DNA of 64,000 nt from Hexactinellida sp. DTS-2022 (taxonomy: Eukaryota > Porifera > Hexactinellida): the NCBI GenBank assembly GCA_028753945.1, contig JAPNXP010000004.1, forward strand, positions 1,116,001 to 1,180,000, given 5' to 3'. Position numbers and translations under genes: made by a program. Below the pieces are notes generated by a model. The model saw nothing but the letters and a program-made list of their open reading frames with translations. It did not search any database and was not told the DNA's origin. Shown in pieces: positions 1 to 13,300 of the stretch; the first letter of the stretch is position 1; each line of letters opens with the position of its first letter.

Positions 1-141
1 TAGGCGTGGTTGAAAAGTTTCATAACTCCCCTTATCTATGTTACAGAGTTAATTCTTAACTAAATAATAGTTAATTGATTATTAGTGGTAGAAATTGACT
101 TCTGGCATTGATAATAGAGATTACATAAATTCCCAGTAATA

Positions 142-225
142 GGCCAGAACACATCTTTGAACTGCAGATTATTATTAAATTATCTACTAGCACTATTGAT
201 TTATTAGCTACTTTGGTAGGTAACA
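142..225 (+). repeat. 5' LTR end (partial) of a Ty3/gypsy relic
   Basis: About 84 bp recur at 3897-3980 with a few substitutions, and both copies end in gtaaca, so they look like the 3' parts of two LTRs. Directly after it comes attggtagcagagagtgg, the right place and form for a tRNA primer-binding site. The upstream LTR boundary is not visible, and the two copies stop matching abruptly at their left side because another repeat abuts the 3' copy. Confidence 0.65.
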
Positions 226-253
226 ATTGGTAGCAGAGAGTGGTTATCTACAA

Positions 254-670
254 ATGGCAGAAAATCAGTCAGTGATGCCGAGTACTTTTGAGTCAGGAGA
301 TTTTAGTGAATGGCTAAAACATTTCGAAATATGTGCAATGGCTAATCGTTGGACAGTTGAACAAGAATCGCTCAAATTAGCAACCAGCTTCAAGGGAAAG
401 CACTGATTGCGTATAAGGACATTCCTATGATGATAGGAAGAACTATGATCTAGTAAAGGCAGCCCTTCAAAGAGCACTAATACCAGAAGAAGGAAAGTTT
501 ATGCTATGGATGCGTTTCACAAGAGGTCATTATTTCCAGTGAATCAGTTCAAATATAAGTTTATGAATTAAAGAAACTGATCAATAGAGCACTTCCTGGT
601 ATAGCAGCTGAAGCTAAGGAGCAACTTCTATTCCACCGATTCGTCACTGGTCTACCTACTAAGCAAAAAA
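254..670 (+). pseudogene. gag: gag relic of Ty3/gypsy retrotransposon
   Basis: An ATG at 254, about 25 bases after the primer-binding-like site, opens a frame beginning MAENQS and containing SGDFSEWLKHFE, a typical Gag N-terminus of invertebrate gypsy elements. The frame breaks near 405 (an apparent 1-nt loss gives a TGA). Further on, in another frame, EAKEQLLFHRFVTGLP at about 608-655 matches the conserved Gag capsid-type block of these elements. No Cys-His knuckle was found. This is a non-functional, internally truncated remnant. Confidence 0.7.
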
Positions 671-1097
671 AAAGGATCCGCACGATCCAAATGTCTACAC
701 GACTACTGATGACAGTGAACTAGAGGAAGGCTGCACAATACCGATGTATACTAAGACGACAACGTATGAAGTACCCCCATGCTCAGAGAACTATAGTGAT
801 ATAATTTCTCAATATCAGAAGCTATTTTTGTCCATTCTAGGAATTACACAAGCCATAGGCGTCGAATTTTCCAATTTTTCTGAAAATCTGGGGGGGGCAG
901 CCAGAGAACATTTAAAAGACATTTATTTTATTTTGCAATTAATACGCAAAAATCTCGCATAAATAGTAAATAAATAACGTGAGTGAAATGTAAATTTATT
1001 GAGAAAGCTTTATGCAACTTGAAATTTTTGGCAAATTAAAAAGCTGTTATCCTCCACTGTTTCAACTAATTTTCAAGAGAAACGCCAGCTGAGGGGA
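671..1097. other. Unassigned sequence inside the gypsy relic
   Basis: The protease and most of the reverse transcriptase expected here are absent. A 72-codon open frame at 744-962 has no recognisable motif. It may be a diverged gag tail or unrelated DNA. Confidence 0.3.
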
Positions 1098-1103
1098 CGA
1101 AAT

Positions 1104-1511
1104 CATACTTGCCAAACCTACAGGGATTCCCTGTACAGTACAGGGATTTAAACATTTTGGCGGTTCAGTACAGGCGTACAGGGATTTTTAATTTACTAAT
1201 TATGTGTCAAATAATGCTTAAAAATGTCTACAGTGATGATAGTATATTCTGCCATGCATTCTGCATTGACCACATAAAGGCACAACTGGTTTATATATAT
1301 ATTCAAGCGTACAGGGATTCCCTGTACTGTATGTAATTCAATGCTTTCTTCTTTCCAAGTACTAATTTAGCAATGTAAGTGAATAGTAATTCCTTGGACG
1401 AGCGAGCGCAGCGAGCGAGAGATTTTTGGGAAGTACATGGATTTTGGCCAATGTACAGGGGAAAATTGGAGCCCTGTACAGGGACATGACTCAAATAAGT
1501 TGGCAGGTATG
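1104..1511 (+). mobile_element. MITE with CATACCTGCCAAC-type ends, 6-bp TSD (copy 1)
   Basis: The element starts catacttgccaa and ends ttggcaggtatg, imperfect inverted termini. It is bracketed by a perfect 6-bp direct repeat CGAAAT (1098-1103 and 1512-1517). A second copy at 43481-43914 shares the ends, the tacagggattccctgta block just inside the left end, and a gcgagcg(c/t)agcgagcg palindrome-rich segment. It is non-autonomous with no coding capacity. A 6-bp duplication is uncommon among DNA-transposon superfamilies. Confidence 0.75.
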
Positions 1512-1612
1512 CGAAATCTGGGGGGGCGAGACCTATGCTGCCCCCAAACATTTTTCCGGGAGGGGGCAGGCCCCCCCCGCCCCCCCTGCAACGACGCCTA
1601 TGACACAAGCTA
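1512..1612. repeat. G/C-homopolymer-rich hAT-like terminal fragment
   Basis: Runs of 7 G and 8 C flank a short stem, ending tgcaacgacgcctatgac. Similar G/C-run ends occur in the hAT-like elements at 39439-39638 and 47210-47473. Only one terminus is identifiable here. Confidence 0.35.
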
Positions 1613-1639
1613 GTACCCATAGAATTCCTCTTGTTGACA

Positions 1640-3235
1640 AAATTCCTGTAAATCTCCTACCCGACCAATTCCTCAGAACTATAGAGCTGAAGTTAGGAAG
1701 TAACTATTATCGTCGTTTTGTACAAATTTTTTCGAATATTGCTAGTCCATTGAATCGACTTCTTCAGAAAATTACTTCATTTAATTGGGATTCTCAATGC
1801 AAGGATTCATTCTGAGAACTTAAGTATTGTCTAGGGAACTCGATCATTTTAGTCTGTCCCTCACCCGACAAAGAATATTCATTGTACAAGGATGCTTCGG
1901 GAGTTGGTATCGGAGCGGTGTTGGAAAAAGATGATAAAGTTGTAGTGTTTTATAGTAGAACATTGAATGAAGCAGAATAAAAATATTCAACAATTGAAAG
2001 GGAATGTTTGGCACTTGTAAGTGCATTTAAGAAATTCAGACAATTCTACTGGGTAAACATTTTACGGTATATGTATTGTGATCATAAACCGTTGGAGTGG
2101 CTATCAGAACAACGAAATGTGGCAAAGCTTAGTCGGTGAGCACTGGCAATTCAAGAATATGATTTTATCATCCGATATCGCCCTGGAAGGACAAATTATA
2201 ATGCAGATGCACTTTCTCGAAGAGTTAATATAAACATTGGTGAAGTTGAGCCTGTATGTATAACTGAAATAATTCATAGCGATATACCTGAAGAAGAATT
2301 AAGTTTCACACAATCAAAGGATCCAATATTAAGCATGGTGTTGAAGAAATTCGAATCTAGTGAACCTGAATCATTTGATCAAAAAGAGTTCTCAACAATG
2401 CCCTTGCAACGATTTAAACAAATTTGGAATCAATTGGAGGTGGATAACGGTATTCTTTTTCGAATATACAAACCCCATGCATTCAGTGATTTTACTCGAG
2501 TAGTTGTTGTACCTGAGAATTTCAAGAACAAATTCTTACATCGCTGCCATGACATGCCTCAGTCGGGACACCTAAGTTTTGAGAAGAGTCTTTCGAAATT
2601 GAAAAGCATTGTTTATTAGGTAGGAATGAACGAGAATCTTGCTGACTATATCAGAACATGTCAGGTTTGTCAACAGACAATATCAAGTACTCAACCCAAG
2701 GCTCACTTGATGCCTTTACCGTTTGGAAAAACCAATGGAATTTTGTCTGTGGATGTTCTTGAACTTCCTCTATCAAATTGCCGAAATCGTTACTTGCTAG
2801 TGTGCGTTGATGGCTTTAGCAGATGATTGGAGGCTTACGCTATGCCAGATGAAACGGCTGGACGAATTGCAGGCATTTTAGTTGAGATGTTTTGCAGACT
2901 CGATCATCCTCAGTTTTTACACTCTGACCAAGGTAGGAATTTTGAGTCTTTGATCAAGGAAATCTGTAAAGCTTGGAGAACAGCTAAAAGCAGAACTACT
3001 GCATATCACCCATCAGGAAATGGGGAAGTGGAGCGAGCAAATAGGAGTATTATTCAAATGCTACGAGCCTTTGTAGAAAGCAGAAGTAATTGGGAAGAAT
3101 ACTTTCCTCTAATTCTCTATGCTTACCGAAAATCGGTGAATTCGTCAACAGAATTATCTACGTACTTTCTAATGTATGGTCGAGAACCCAATGAGTTAAC
3201 CCATATGATAACCGGAATTCACGATTTTTTTATAT
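1640..3235 (+). pseudogene. pol: pol relic (RT end, RNase H, integrase) of Ty3/gypsy
   Basis: Order RT-connection, RNase H, integrase shows a Ty3/gypsy rather than Copia element. 1650-1815 encodes the RT/connection block (NYYRRFVQIFSNIA, then FNWDSQC). RNase H follows with LYKDASGVGIGAVL and YRPGRTNYNADALSR. Integrase shows H-x-H and CQVC of the zinc-binding head (2540-2680), then the catalytic Asp in SVDVLEL, the second in HSDQGRNF (about 2930) and Glu in GEVERANR (about 3030). At least five in-frame stops (about 1815, 1978, 2138, 2617, 2824) make it non-functional. Most of the RT is missing upstream. Confidence 0.88.
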
Positions 3236-3396
3236 GAACGCAGATACTTATCATGAACTAGTTAGAAAGAAATTAGCAGAAGCAAGAGAATATGTTGAAG
3301 CTAAAATGGCACAACACCAAAGTGTTCCCAATACAATAGAGATAAAAAAGACCCTTCACAATTGGTCAACCAGTGTGGTTATCAAGTATTACGAAT
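3236..3396 (+). pseudogene. Post-integrase remnant of the gypsy relic
   Basis: A short continuation in a shifted frame (NADTYHELVRKKLAEAREYV, then a Q-rich stretch) resembles the C-terminal tail that follows gypsy integrases. It is cut off by the Helitron-like repeat beginning near 3397. Confidence 0.5.
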
Positions 3397-3896
3397 GGAG
3401 TGTCAGAGAAAACCCAACCACACACCAACCGCTTCGAGGTTGGTGTGTGGTTTATACACTTCTAACATTGATTATAAAGCGTAAATAGGCCTAAATAGGA
3501 AAATTTAACAATGTGAAATTTTAGTGATTACGACATCATGTGATAATGAGTGTGCATATTGGCAACCTGGTGTGACCAAAGTGTCCGCATCATTAATGTG
3601 CATGTTCTATTAAATTTTCAGATTTTATCTCTTAGAGTGCTCGAATTATGTGCGATTAAGTGACTTTTCAGGGTTCTCGAAATGTGACAATGACGTCATA
3701 ACTTGTCGAGGTGTGAGGAATTTTGAGTGAAAACCTCAAATTGTTGACGGGTGCCAAAAGTTACCCCTAAATTCCAAAAATCACATTTGGAAACCGGAAA
3801 CCTAATGCTTTTTCAATTTTTATAATTTTTGCCTCTTAGACTCAAGTTAAAAACCCCGAGATCGCGACGTTCCAGTCCTTATCTTAAGGAGTCTAT
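3397..3896 (-). mobile_element. Helitron-like non-autonomous repeat fragment interrupting the 3' LTR
   Basis: The segment carries the hairpin accacacaccaaccgctt... facing its complement, then a ~450-bp body (tgacgacgtcat-like blocks, 'aacttgtcgaggtgtgag') shared with 39748-40247, 40322-40817, 40945-41462 and 56071-56550. It ends ttaaggagtctatg exactly where the LTR sequence ggccagaacac resumes, so it separates the internal region from the 3' LTR remnant. Confidence 0.55.
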
Positions 3897-3980
3897 GGCC
3901 AGAACACATCTTTGAACTGCAGATTATTATTAAATTATCTTCTAGCACTATTGATTTATTAGTTACTTGGGTACGTAACA
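3897..3980 (+). repeat. 3' LTR end (partial) of the gypsy relic
   Basis: Direct repeat of 142-225 with several substitutions and a 1-nt indel, ending in CA. It marks the right boundary of the retrotransposon relic. Confidence 0.65.
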
Positions 3981-4154
3981 CCTACATCACATCTTTTCAA
4001 CCATTTTGTAACCCATAAAGTGTGGTTTGTCACAAATTTGTCAACCCCTCTCCCTTGGAAGGGTCACTTAACGTTATAACGGATTCATATTCTTGTGGCT
4101 AATACTGTGAATAAGTTTCTAACATAAATTGGTACACAAATAACATAAAAGTAC

Positions 4155-4371
4155 CTCATCAGTCACAAGGATAATATGCTTCTGTACGTCACTCCTGAAT
4201 GAACCATTATAATTATCCAATACATATTCAATTGCTAGTAGACCGTCTTCAGTGGAGCCCAATTGTCTGTAAGAGAGCTCTGACAGCAGCTGACTTGGTG
4301 TTCCGAATAGCTTGCTTCCTCCTCCAACATAAATAATTTCTGAATAATCTTCAAATAGGGTCAAACCATAC
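4155..4371 (-). CDS. VWA module exon B4
   Basis: It starts after ...aaattaaag with G-TAT-GGT, completing the split Arg codon left by A4 17.9 kb upstream, and ends ACTGATGAG|GTACTT in phase 0. It encodes YGLTLFEDYSE, FGTPSQLLSEL, STEDGLLAIEYVLDNY and HIILVTDE; the last Asp is the expected second MIDAS aspartate of a VWA fold. The matching exon C4 should lie left of position 1 but might have been lost with the retrotransposon insertion downstream. Confidence 0.8.
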
Positions 4372-7300
4372 CTTTAATTTAATAAAGCATAATATAATAA
4401 TGATTATAAGAATGATAATTAAATGCAAAGTTAATAAACTGTAACTAATTAATTTATAAACGTGCTAGCAAGTCATTAATATAATCACGCTCAGTACCAA
4501 TGAGCAAATCTTAGTTAATATTAACAAAGATTAAAGATGAAATCGCTGCAACCAAATACAGATCAACTGAATAGTTTTCAAGAAAATAATTGGTTAACTG
4601 AATAATGATATTTAATTGATCAAATAAATTTTTTGAAAAATATAAAATTGCAGCTGTGCCGATAGTATGTTCCTTTGAAGGCAGTATATTTTGGAGGTTG
4701 ATCGCTTGATAGGGCTTCCAAAAGAACTGGCTATCGGAAAATATGTAATTTAAGATTTTTTGATTAACTTCTACACAAATTTAAATGTTAACTAACATTT
4801 CTTAACTTCAATCATTTAGAAAACATCCAATTTAAAATTAATTTGGCTACCATATTTCAAATTCGCACGCTTTATAACCCCTAATAAATAAATTGAAAGC
4901 ATCTATATAAATTAAATACAGACTGAATTAAGTATAAATAGTTAAGTCAGTATGTTAATACTCTTGCAGAAGGAAATATACGTACTCACATAATCTGTCG
5001 AAATGGAATGTAGAATCTTATTTTCTAATTAGAAAATAGAAGCCTACTCGATCTCACAAGTGGAATCCATAGAATTAGATTTAACACTTTCAATTGGACT
5101 GAAGTGTAAGTAAACAAAGGAAATTTACAGCTCAATTATGGCACAAGCAAAGCCCAATATGAAAATTTGTATTCACCCATTAGACGCAGAAGTTTAATCT
5201 GAATCCAATGGTCAAATAAAAATGTGGGAGGGGGGGGGTTAGCTAAAACTATTTGAGATATGGCCCATACAAATTCTAAAAGGTGTCAAAATGTGTTCCA
5301 AAATTGGAATTTAAAATTTGGGCTACGAGATGCACATTAATGAACAAACAGACACCTATCCTGGAATTTTCAGACATTTGGCCCTTACAGTCCAGGCTAG
5401 GGAGGATACACGGAGAAGAAAAAAAATCCAAAATTGCAGCTGTGCAGACGCATGTTCCTTTGGTGGCACTATATTTTGTTGGTGGGTTATTGATAGTGCC
5501 TCCAAAAGAACATGCTGTCAGCACATCTTCAATTTTGGATTTTTTTTCGCCAAGTCATCAACGCCTCAAGGTGTCATGATCCATTTGTTAATTGATCCGA
5601 GCCACAAGGAACGGTAGATAAATTTGAAGTTTGTTTCTATCATAAACCATCTTGAGTTTAATGCCATTCATTCATTATGTATTGATAATAAATTATATTA
5701 TTAGTTAATTTTTTTAGCAATGTTATCCACGGTTGAGTTGAATTAAGTCAACAAATTCCTTATAATATATTATTTTATTTAATCCATTGTCTAGTAATAC
5801 TACAATTAAATAGAAGCCAGCTGGAATTTATAAGTTAAATCAATATATTTATCGCAAGTTGAAACAATAGAATAAGATTTAACAAGTCAAATCAATATAA
5901 TTATTACAAGTTGAAACAATAGAATTAGATTTAACACTTTCAATGGAACTGAAGTGTTAGTAAACAAAGGAAACTTGCAACTCTATTGTGGCACTAACGA
6001 AACCCAATTTAAAGATTCGTGCACTGTGAAAAGGTGTAGAATTTAATTCTCTATCCGTACATGTAAATTTTATCAAGCTCAATATTAATTATTTCATGTT
6101 ATGAGCTATAATTAGTTTAAATAGGTGTTTAAATCATTTGATAAAAAATCGTAACCCCAGGTGCAAATTAAACGGTCACTCCGCAACTACATGCCAAGTT
6201 TCAGCCCTCAATGTATACAGGAGTGGCCAGGGCACCTGCTACGGAGAAATAAATAAAAATCCAAAATTGCAGACGGTGCCGACGCATGTTCCTTTGGTGG
6301 CACTATATTTTGTTGTTTGTTTATTGATAGTGCCTCCAAAGGAACATGCTGTCGGCACAGTCTGCAATTTTGGATTTTTTTTCGCCCAGTCATCAACGCC
6401 TCAAGGTGTCAAAAACCATTTGTTAATTGGTCCGAGTCACAAGGAATGGTAGATAAATTTGAAGTTTGTTTCTACCGTAAACCATCTTTAGTTTACTGCC
6501 ATTCATTCATTATATATTGATAATAAGTTATATTAATAGTTATTACTGTGCCGACTATACTATAGTATAGTGGCCCAGTATTGGAATCACTGCCTTTATT
6601 ACTGTGCCGACTATACTATAGTATAGTGGCCCAGTTCTAATCTCACTGCCTTTATTTTTTATTTTATTTTTTTTTTCTCCGTAGACGGTGCCCTGGCCAG
6701 AGCTTTATAGTTGATGGGCTGAAACTTGGCATGTAGTTGCGGAGGGACCGTCTAATTTGCACCTGGGGTCACGATTTTTGATTAAGAAATTTTTGACACA
6801 TCTTTAACACCTTTCAAATTTTGTCTGGTCCATAACTCAAAAAATGTTTTACTAAACCCCCAAATTTTATTTCATATTTGGATTCACCATAAAATTTTGC
6901 GTCTGATGGGAGAAGAAAACTTTTAATAAAGAGTTTTATTTCTGCCATAAATGGGGGTTGAAATTTCTTTGTTTACTCACACTTCAATTTCAGTAAAACT
7001 GTGAAATCTAATTCCATTGTTTCAACTTGTAATATTTATATTGATTTAAGTTGTTAAATCTTACTCTATTGATTCAACTTGCGATAATTAAATTGATTTA
7101 ACTTATAAATTGCAGCTGGCTTCTATTTAATTTACCATACAATGGATTAAATAAAATAATATAATATAAGGAATTTGTTGACTTAATTCAACTCAACCGT
7201 GGATAACAATGCTAATATAAATAACTAATAATATAATTTATTATCAATAAGTAATGAATGAATGGCATTAAACTAAAGATGGTTTATGATAGAACCGTTC

Positions 7301-10300
7301 AGATTTTACATTCGACAACAACGACAGATAAAGTGATTATATTTATTTCGCGAGAATATTCTTGCACAATTAATGTACTGACGTAATTTATTATAATTAA
7401 TTCCTTTTGTATTTAACTTATAGACGGTTCCAATTGGATTATTGGGGTTATCGAGTGCGCTGAATTCAAATATGATAGTGAAATTCGATTTAAATTAATA
7501 ATAAGTGCAAATAATTGAACTTTATTTATTTTGCTGTACATAATAATGGTGTTAAATTATTAATTTATTAATTAAATATTTATACTAATTGGCTAAATTT
7601 CATTAATCTCAGAGATGATACAAGATAGAAACAAACTTTCAATTTATCAATTGGTCCTTATGCCACATACCACCTATACAAGTGAGTCTTGACACCTTGA
7701 GGTGATGATGACATCGTCAAAAAAATGTATTTTTACAATTTTGTGAATTAAATAATTCGCATGGGTTGGTTGGAGTTGGGTGAATACCCAATACGCACTT
7801 TAAAAATGCTGAGTCATCACATATTATATTCTAATGAAACTTGAATATCTCTCAAATGAAGTGAGCTAAATGGAAACTTCCACCACTCTAAGGGTCGATG
7901 CCTTCTATAACACCTTTTTGAAATAATTTACACCTTCATAGTGATGATGACATGGCGAAAAAAAAATCCAAAATTGCACCCTGTGCCGAAAGTATGTTCC
8001 TTTGGAGGCACTATCAATAAACCACCATCAAGATATAGTGCCACCAAAGGAACATGCGTCGGCACAGGATGCAATTTTGGATTTTTTATTACTGTGCCGA
8101 CTATACTATAGTATAGTGGCCCAGTATTAGAATCACTGCCTTTATTTTTATTATTTTTTCTCCGTAGACGGTGCCCTGGCCAGAGCTTTATAGTTGATGG
8201 GCTTAAACTTTGCATGTAGGTGCGATGGGACCGTCTAATTTGCACCTGGGGTTACGATTTTTGATTAACAAATTTTGGACACATCTTTAACACCTTTCAA
8301 AATTTGTCTGGTCCATAACTCAAAATATGTTTTACTAAACCCCCAAATTTTATTTCATATTTGGATTCGCCATAAAATTCTGCGTCTGATGGGAGAATAA
8401 ATTTTCCAATAAAGGGGTCAATTTCTGCCATAAATGGGGGTTGAAATTTCTTTGTTTACTCACACTTCAATTTCAGTAAAGTGTTAAATCTAATTCCATT
8501 GTTTCAACTTGTAATAATTATATTGATTTAACTTGTTAAATCCTACTCTAGTGATTCAACTTGCTATAATTATATTGATTTAACTTGTGAATTCAAGCTG
8601 GCTTCTATTTTGCAATTGAAAATTAAGATTATATATTTCATAACAACGACATATTATGTGATTATATTTACTTCTGCGAGAATATAATTGCACTGTTAAT
8701 ATACTGACGTAATTAATTATAAATAATTCAGTTTGTATTTAACTTATATAGAAGCTTCCAATTTGTATATTAGAGGTTATCGAGTGTGAGGAATTGAAAT
8801 TTGATAGATAAATTAATTAATTAATTATTTATGACAAAATAATTGAACTTAATAATTGTATGTTGACATTGAAATTGGTGTCATATTATAAATAATATTA
8901 ATAATTATTTATACTAATTAATTAAATATCATAAATCTCAGAGATCATAGAAGATAGAAACAAACTTTCAATATATCAATTGGTCCTTATGACACGTGCC
9001 ACCTATACAAGTGGGTCTTGACACCTTGAGGTGATGATGACATCGTTAAAAAAATGTGTTTTTACAATTTTGTTAATTCGATATTTAAAATGGGTTAGTT
9101 AATGTTGGTTGATGACCCAACACCCACTTAAAAAATGCTGAGTCATTACAGATTATATTCTACTGAAACTTGAATATCTCTTTAATGAAGTGAGCTGAAT
9201 GGAAACTTCCACCACTCTAAAGGGTCGTTGCCTTCTGAAACACCTTTCTGAAATAATTTAACACCTTCATAGTGATGATGACATGGCGAAAAAAAAAATC
9301 CAAAATTGCAGCCTGTGCCGACAGCATGTTCCTTTGGAGGCACTATCAATAAACCAACAACAAAATATAGTGCCACCAAAGGATCATGCGTCGGCACAGG
9401 CTGCAATTTTGGATTTTTATTTTTACTGTGCCGACTATACTATAGTATAGTGGCCCAGTATTGGAATCACTGCCTTTATTACTGTGCCGACTATACTATA
9501 GTATAGTGGCCCAGTATTGGAATCACTGCCTTTATTATTTTTATTATTATTTTTTTTTTCTCCGTAGACGGTGCCCTGGCCAGAGCTTTATAGTTGATGG
9601 GCTAAAACTTGGCATGTAGGTGCGGTTGGACCGTGTAATTTGCACCTGGGGTTACGATTTTTGATTAACAAATTTTGGACACATCTTTAACACCTTTCAA
9701 AATTTGTCTGGTCCATAACTCAAAATATGTTTTACTAACCCCGCAAATTTTATTTCACATTTGGATTCACCATAAAATTCTGCGTCTTATGGGAGAAGAA
9801 ACTTTTCAATAAAGGGGTCAATTTCTGCCAATAAATGGGGGTTGAAATTTCTTTGTTTACTCACACTTCAATTTCAATAAAACTGTGAAATCTAATTCCA
9901 TTGTTTCAACTTGTAATAATTATATTGATTTAACTTGTTAAATCTTACTCTATTGATTCAACTTGCGATAATTAAATTGATTTAACTTATAAATTGCAGC
10001 TGGCTTCTATTTAATTTACCATACAATGGATTAAATAAAATAATATAAAATAAGGAATTTGTTGACTTAATTCAACTCAACCGTGGATAACAATGCTAAT
10101 ATAAATAACTAATAATATAATTTATTATCAATACATAATGAATGAATGGCATCAAACTCAAGATGGTTTAAGATAGAAACAAACTTCAAATTTATCTACC
10201 GTTCCTTGTGACTCGGACCAATTAACAAATGCTTCTTCACACCTTGGGCGTTGATGACTTGGCGAAAAAAAATCCAAAATTGCAGCCTGCGCCGACAGCA

Positions 10301-13300
10301 TGTTCCTTTGGAGGCACTATCAATAAACAACCAACAAAATATAGTGCCACCAAAGGAACATGCGTCGGCACAGGGTGCAATTTTGGATTTTTTTTTTTTT
10401 TTTTCTCCGTAGACGGTACCCTGGCCAGAGCTCTATAGTTGATGGGCTGAAACTTGGCATGTAGGTGCGGTAGGACCGTCTAATTTGCACCTGGGGTTAC
10501 GATTTTTTATTAAGAAATTTTTGACACATCTTTAACACCTTTCAGATTTTGTCTGGTCCATAACTCAAAATATGTTTTACTAAACCCGAAAATTTTATTT
10601 CATATTTGGATTCCCCATAAAATTCTGCGTCTGATGGGAGAAGAAAACCTTCAAAAAAGGTTTTATTCCTGCCATTAATGGGGGTTGAAATTTCTTTGTT
10701 TACTCACACTTCAGTTTCAATAAAACTGTTAAATCTAATTCCATTGTTTCAACTTGCGATTATTATATTGATTTAACTTGTTAAATCCTACTCTAGTGAT
10801 TCAACTTGTAATAATTATATTGATTCATCTTATAAATTACAGCTGGCTTCTATTTAATTGTAGTATTACTATACAATGGATTAAATTAAATAATATAATA
10901 TAAGGAATTTGTTGACTCAACTCAACCAACCGTGGATAACATTGCTAAAATAAATAACGAATAATATAATTTAATAGCAATACACAATGAATGCAGCTGG
11001 CTTCTATTTAATTGTAGCATTACTATACAATGGATTAAATTAAATTAATTTATATAAGGAATTTGTTGACTTTACTCAACACACCGTGGATAACATTGCT
11101 AAAATATATAACTAATAATATAATTTATTATCAATACATAATGAATGAATGGCATTAAACTAAAGATGGTTTATGATAGAACCGTTAAGATTTTACATTC
11201 CACAACAACGACAGATTAAGTGATTATATTTATTTCAGCGAGAATATTCTTGCACAATTAATGTACTGACATATTTAATTCTAATTAATTCGCTCTGTGT
11301 TTACCGTATAGAGATGGTTCCAAATAGATTATTGGGGTTATCGAGTGCGTGGAATTCAAATATTATAGTGAAATTCAATTTAAATAAATAATAATTGCAA
11401 ATAATTGAACTTAATTTATTTTGCTGTATATAATAATGGTGTTAAATAATAAATAAATAAATTAAATATTTATACTAATTAGATAAATTTCATTAATCTC
11501 AGAGATGATACAAGATAGAAACAAACTTTCAATTTATCAATTGGTCCTTATGCCAGGTACCACCTATACAAGTGGGTCTTGACACCTTGAGGTGATTATG
11601 ACATCGTAAAAAAAATGTATTTTTACAATTTTGTTAATTCGATATTTAAAATGGGTTAGTTGATGTTGGGTGATGACCCAACACACACATAAAAAATGCT
11701 GAGTCACCAGCTATTATATTCTACTCAAACTTGAATATCTCTAAAATTATATGAACTAAATGGAAACTTCCACCACTCTAAGGGTCGATGCCTTCTGTAA
11801 CACCTTTTTGAAATAATTTAACACCTTCATAGTGATGATGACATGGCGAAAAAAAAATCCAAAATTGCAGCCTGCGCCGACAGCATGTTCCTTTGGAGGC
11901 ACTATCAATAAACAACCAACAAAATATAGTGCCACCAAAGGAACATGCGTCGGCACAGCTGCAATTTTGGATTTTTTTTATTTTAGCAATGTTATCCATG
12001 GTTGGTTGAGTTGAGTCAACAAATTCCTTGTATTATATTATTTTATTTAATCCATTGTATAGTAATACTAGAATTAAATAGAAGCCAGCTGGAATTTATA
12101 AGCTAAATCAATATAATTATCGCAAGTTGAATCACTAGAGTAGGATTTAACAAGTTAAATCAATATAATTATTACAAGTTGAAACAATGGAATTAGATTT
12201 CACAGTTTTATTGAAATTGAAGTGTTGAATACACAAAGGAATTTCAACTCCCATTTATGGCAGAATTAAACCAATTTTAACAAATTTTCTTCTCCCATTA
12301 GACGCAGAATTTTAAGATGAATCTAAATATGAAATAAAATTTTGGGGTTTAATAAAACATATTTTGAGTTATGGACCAGACAAATTTTGAAAGATGTTAA
12401 AGATGTGTCAAAAATTTCTTAATAAAAATTCGTAACCCCAGGTGCAAATTAGACGGTCCCTCCGCAACTACATACCAATTTTCAGCCCTCAATGTATACA
12501 GGTGTGGCCAGGGCACCTGCTACGGAGAAATAAAAATAATAATAAAAAATTGCAGCCTGTGCCGACGCATGTTCCTTAGGTGGCACTATATTTTGGTGGT
12601 GGTTTATTGATAGTGCCTCCAAAGGAACATGCTGTCGGCACGGGCTGCAATTTGGATTTTTTTTCCGCCATGTCATCATCACTATGAAGGTGTTAAATTA
12701 TTTCAAAAAGGTGTTTCAGAAGGCATCGACCCTTAGAGTGGTGGAAGTTTCGTTTTAGTTCACTTCATTTCAAAGATATACAAGTTTGAGTAGAATATAA
12801 TAGCTGATGACTCAGCATTTTTTTGTGAGTGTTGGGTCATCACCCAACACCAACTAACCCATTTTAAATGTCGAATTAACAAAATTGTAAAAACACATTT
12901 TTTTAACGATGTCTTCATCACCTCAAGGTGTCAAGACCCACTTGTATAGGTGGCACGTACCATAAGGACCAATTGATAAATTGAAAGTTTGTTTCTATCT
13001 TCTATGATCTTTGATATTTATGATATTTAATTAATTAGTATAAATAATTATTTATATTATTTGTAATTTAACACCAATTTCAATGTTAACTTATATTTAT
13101 TAAGTTTAATTATTTTGTCATAAATAGTAAATTAATTAATTTGGCTATCAATTTCAATTCCGCACACTCGATAACCCCTAATAAACAAATTGGGAGCATC
13201 TATATAAGTCATATACTGACTGAATTAATTATAATTAATTACGTCAGTATATTAACAGTGCAATAATATTCTCGCAGAAGTAAATATAATCACATAATCT

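Noticed and set aside
1303..1815. 105-129 codon frames over the G/C-run region
   Set aside because: Low-complexity translations of C/G homopolymers and MITE sequence; only the part from about 1650 belongs to the pol relic.
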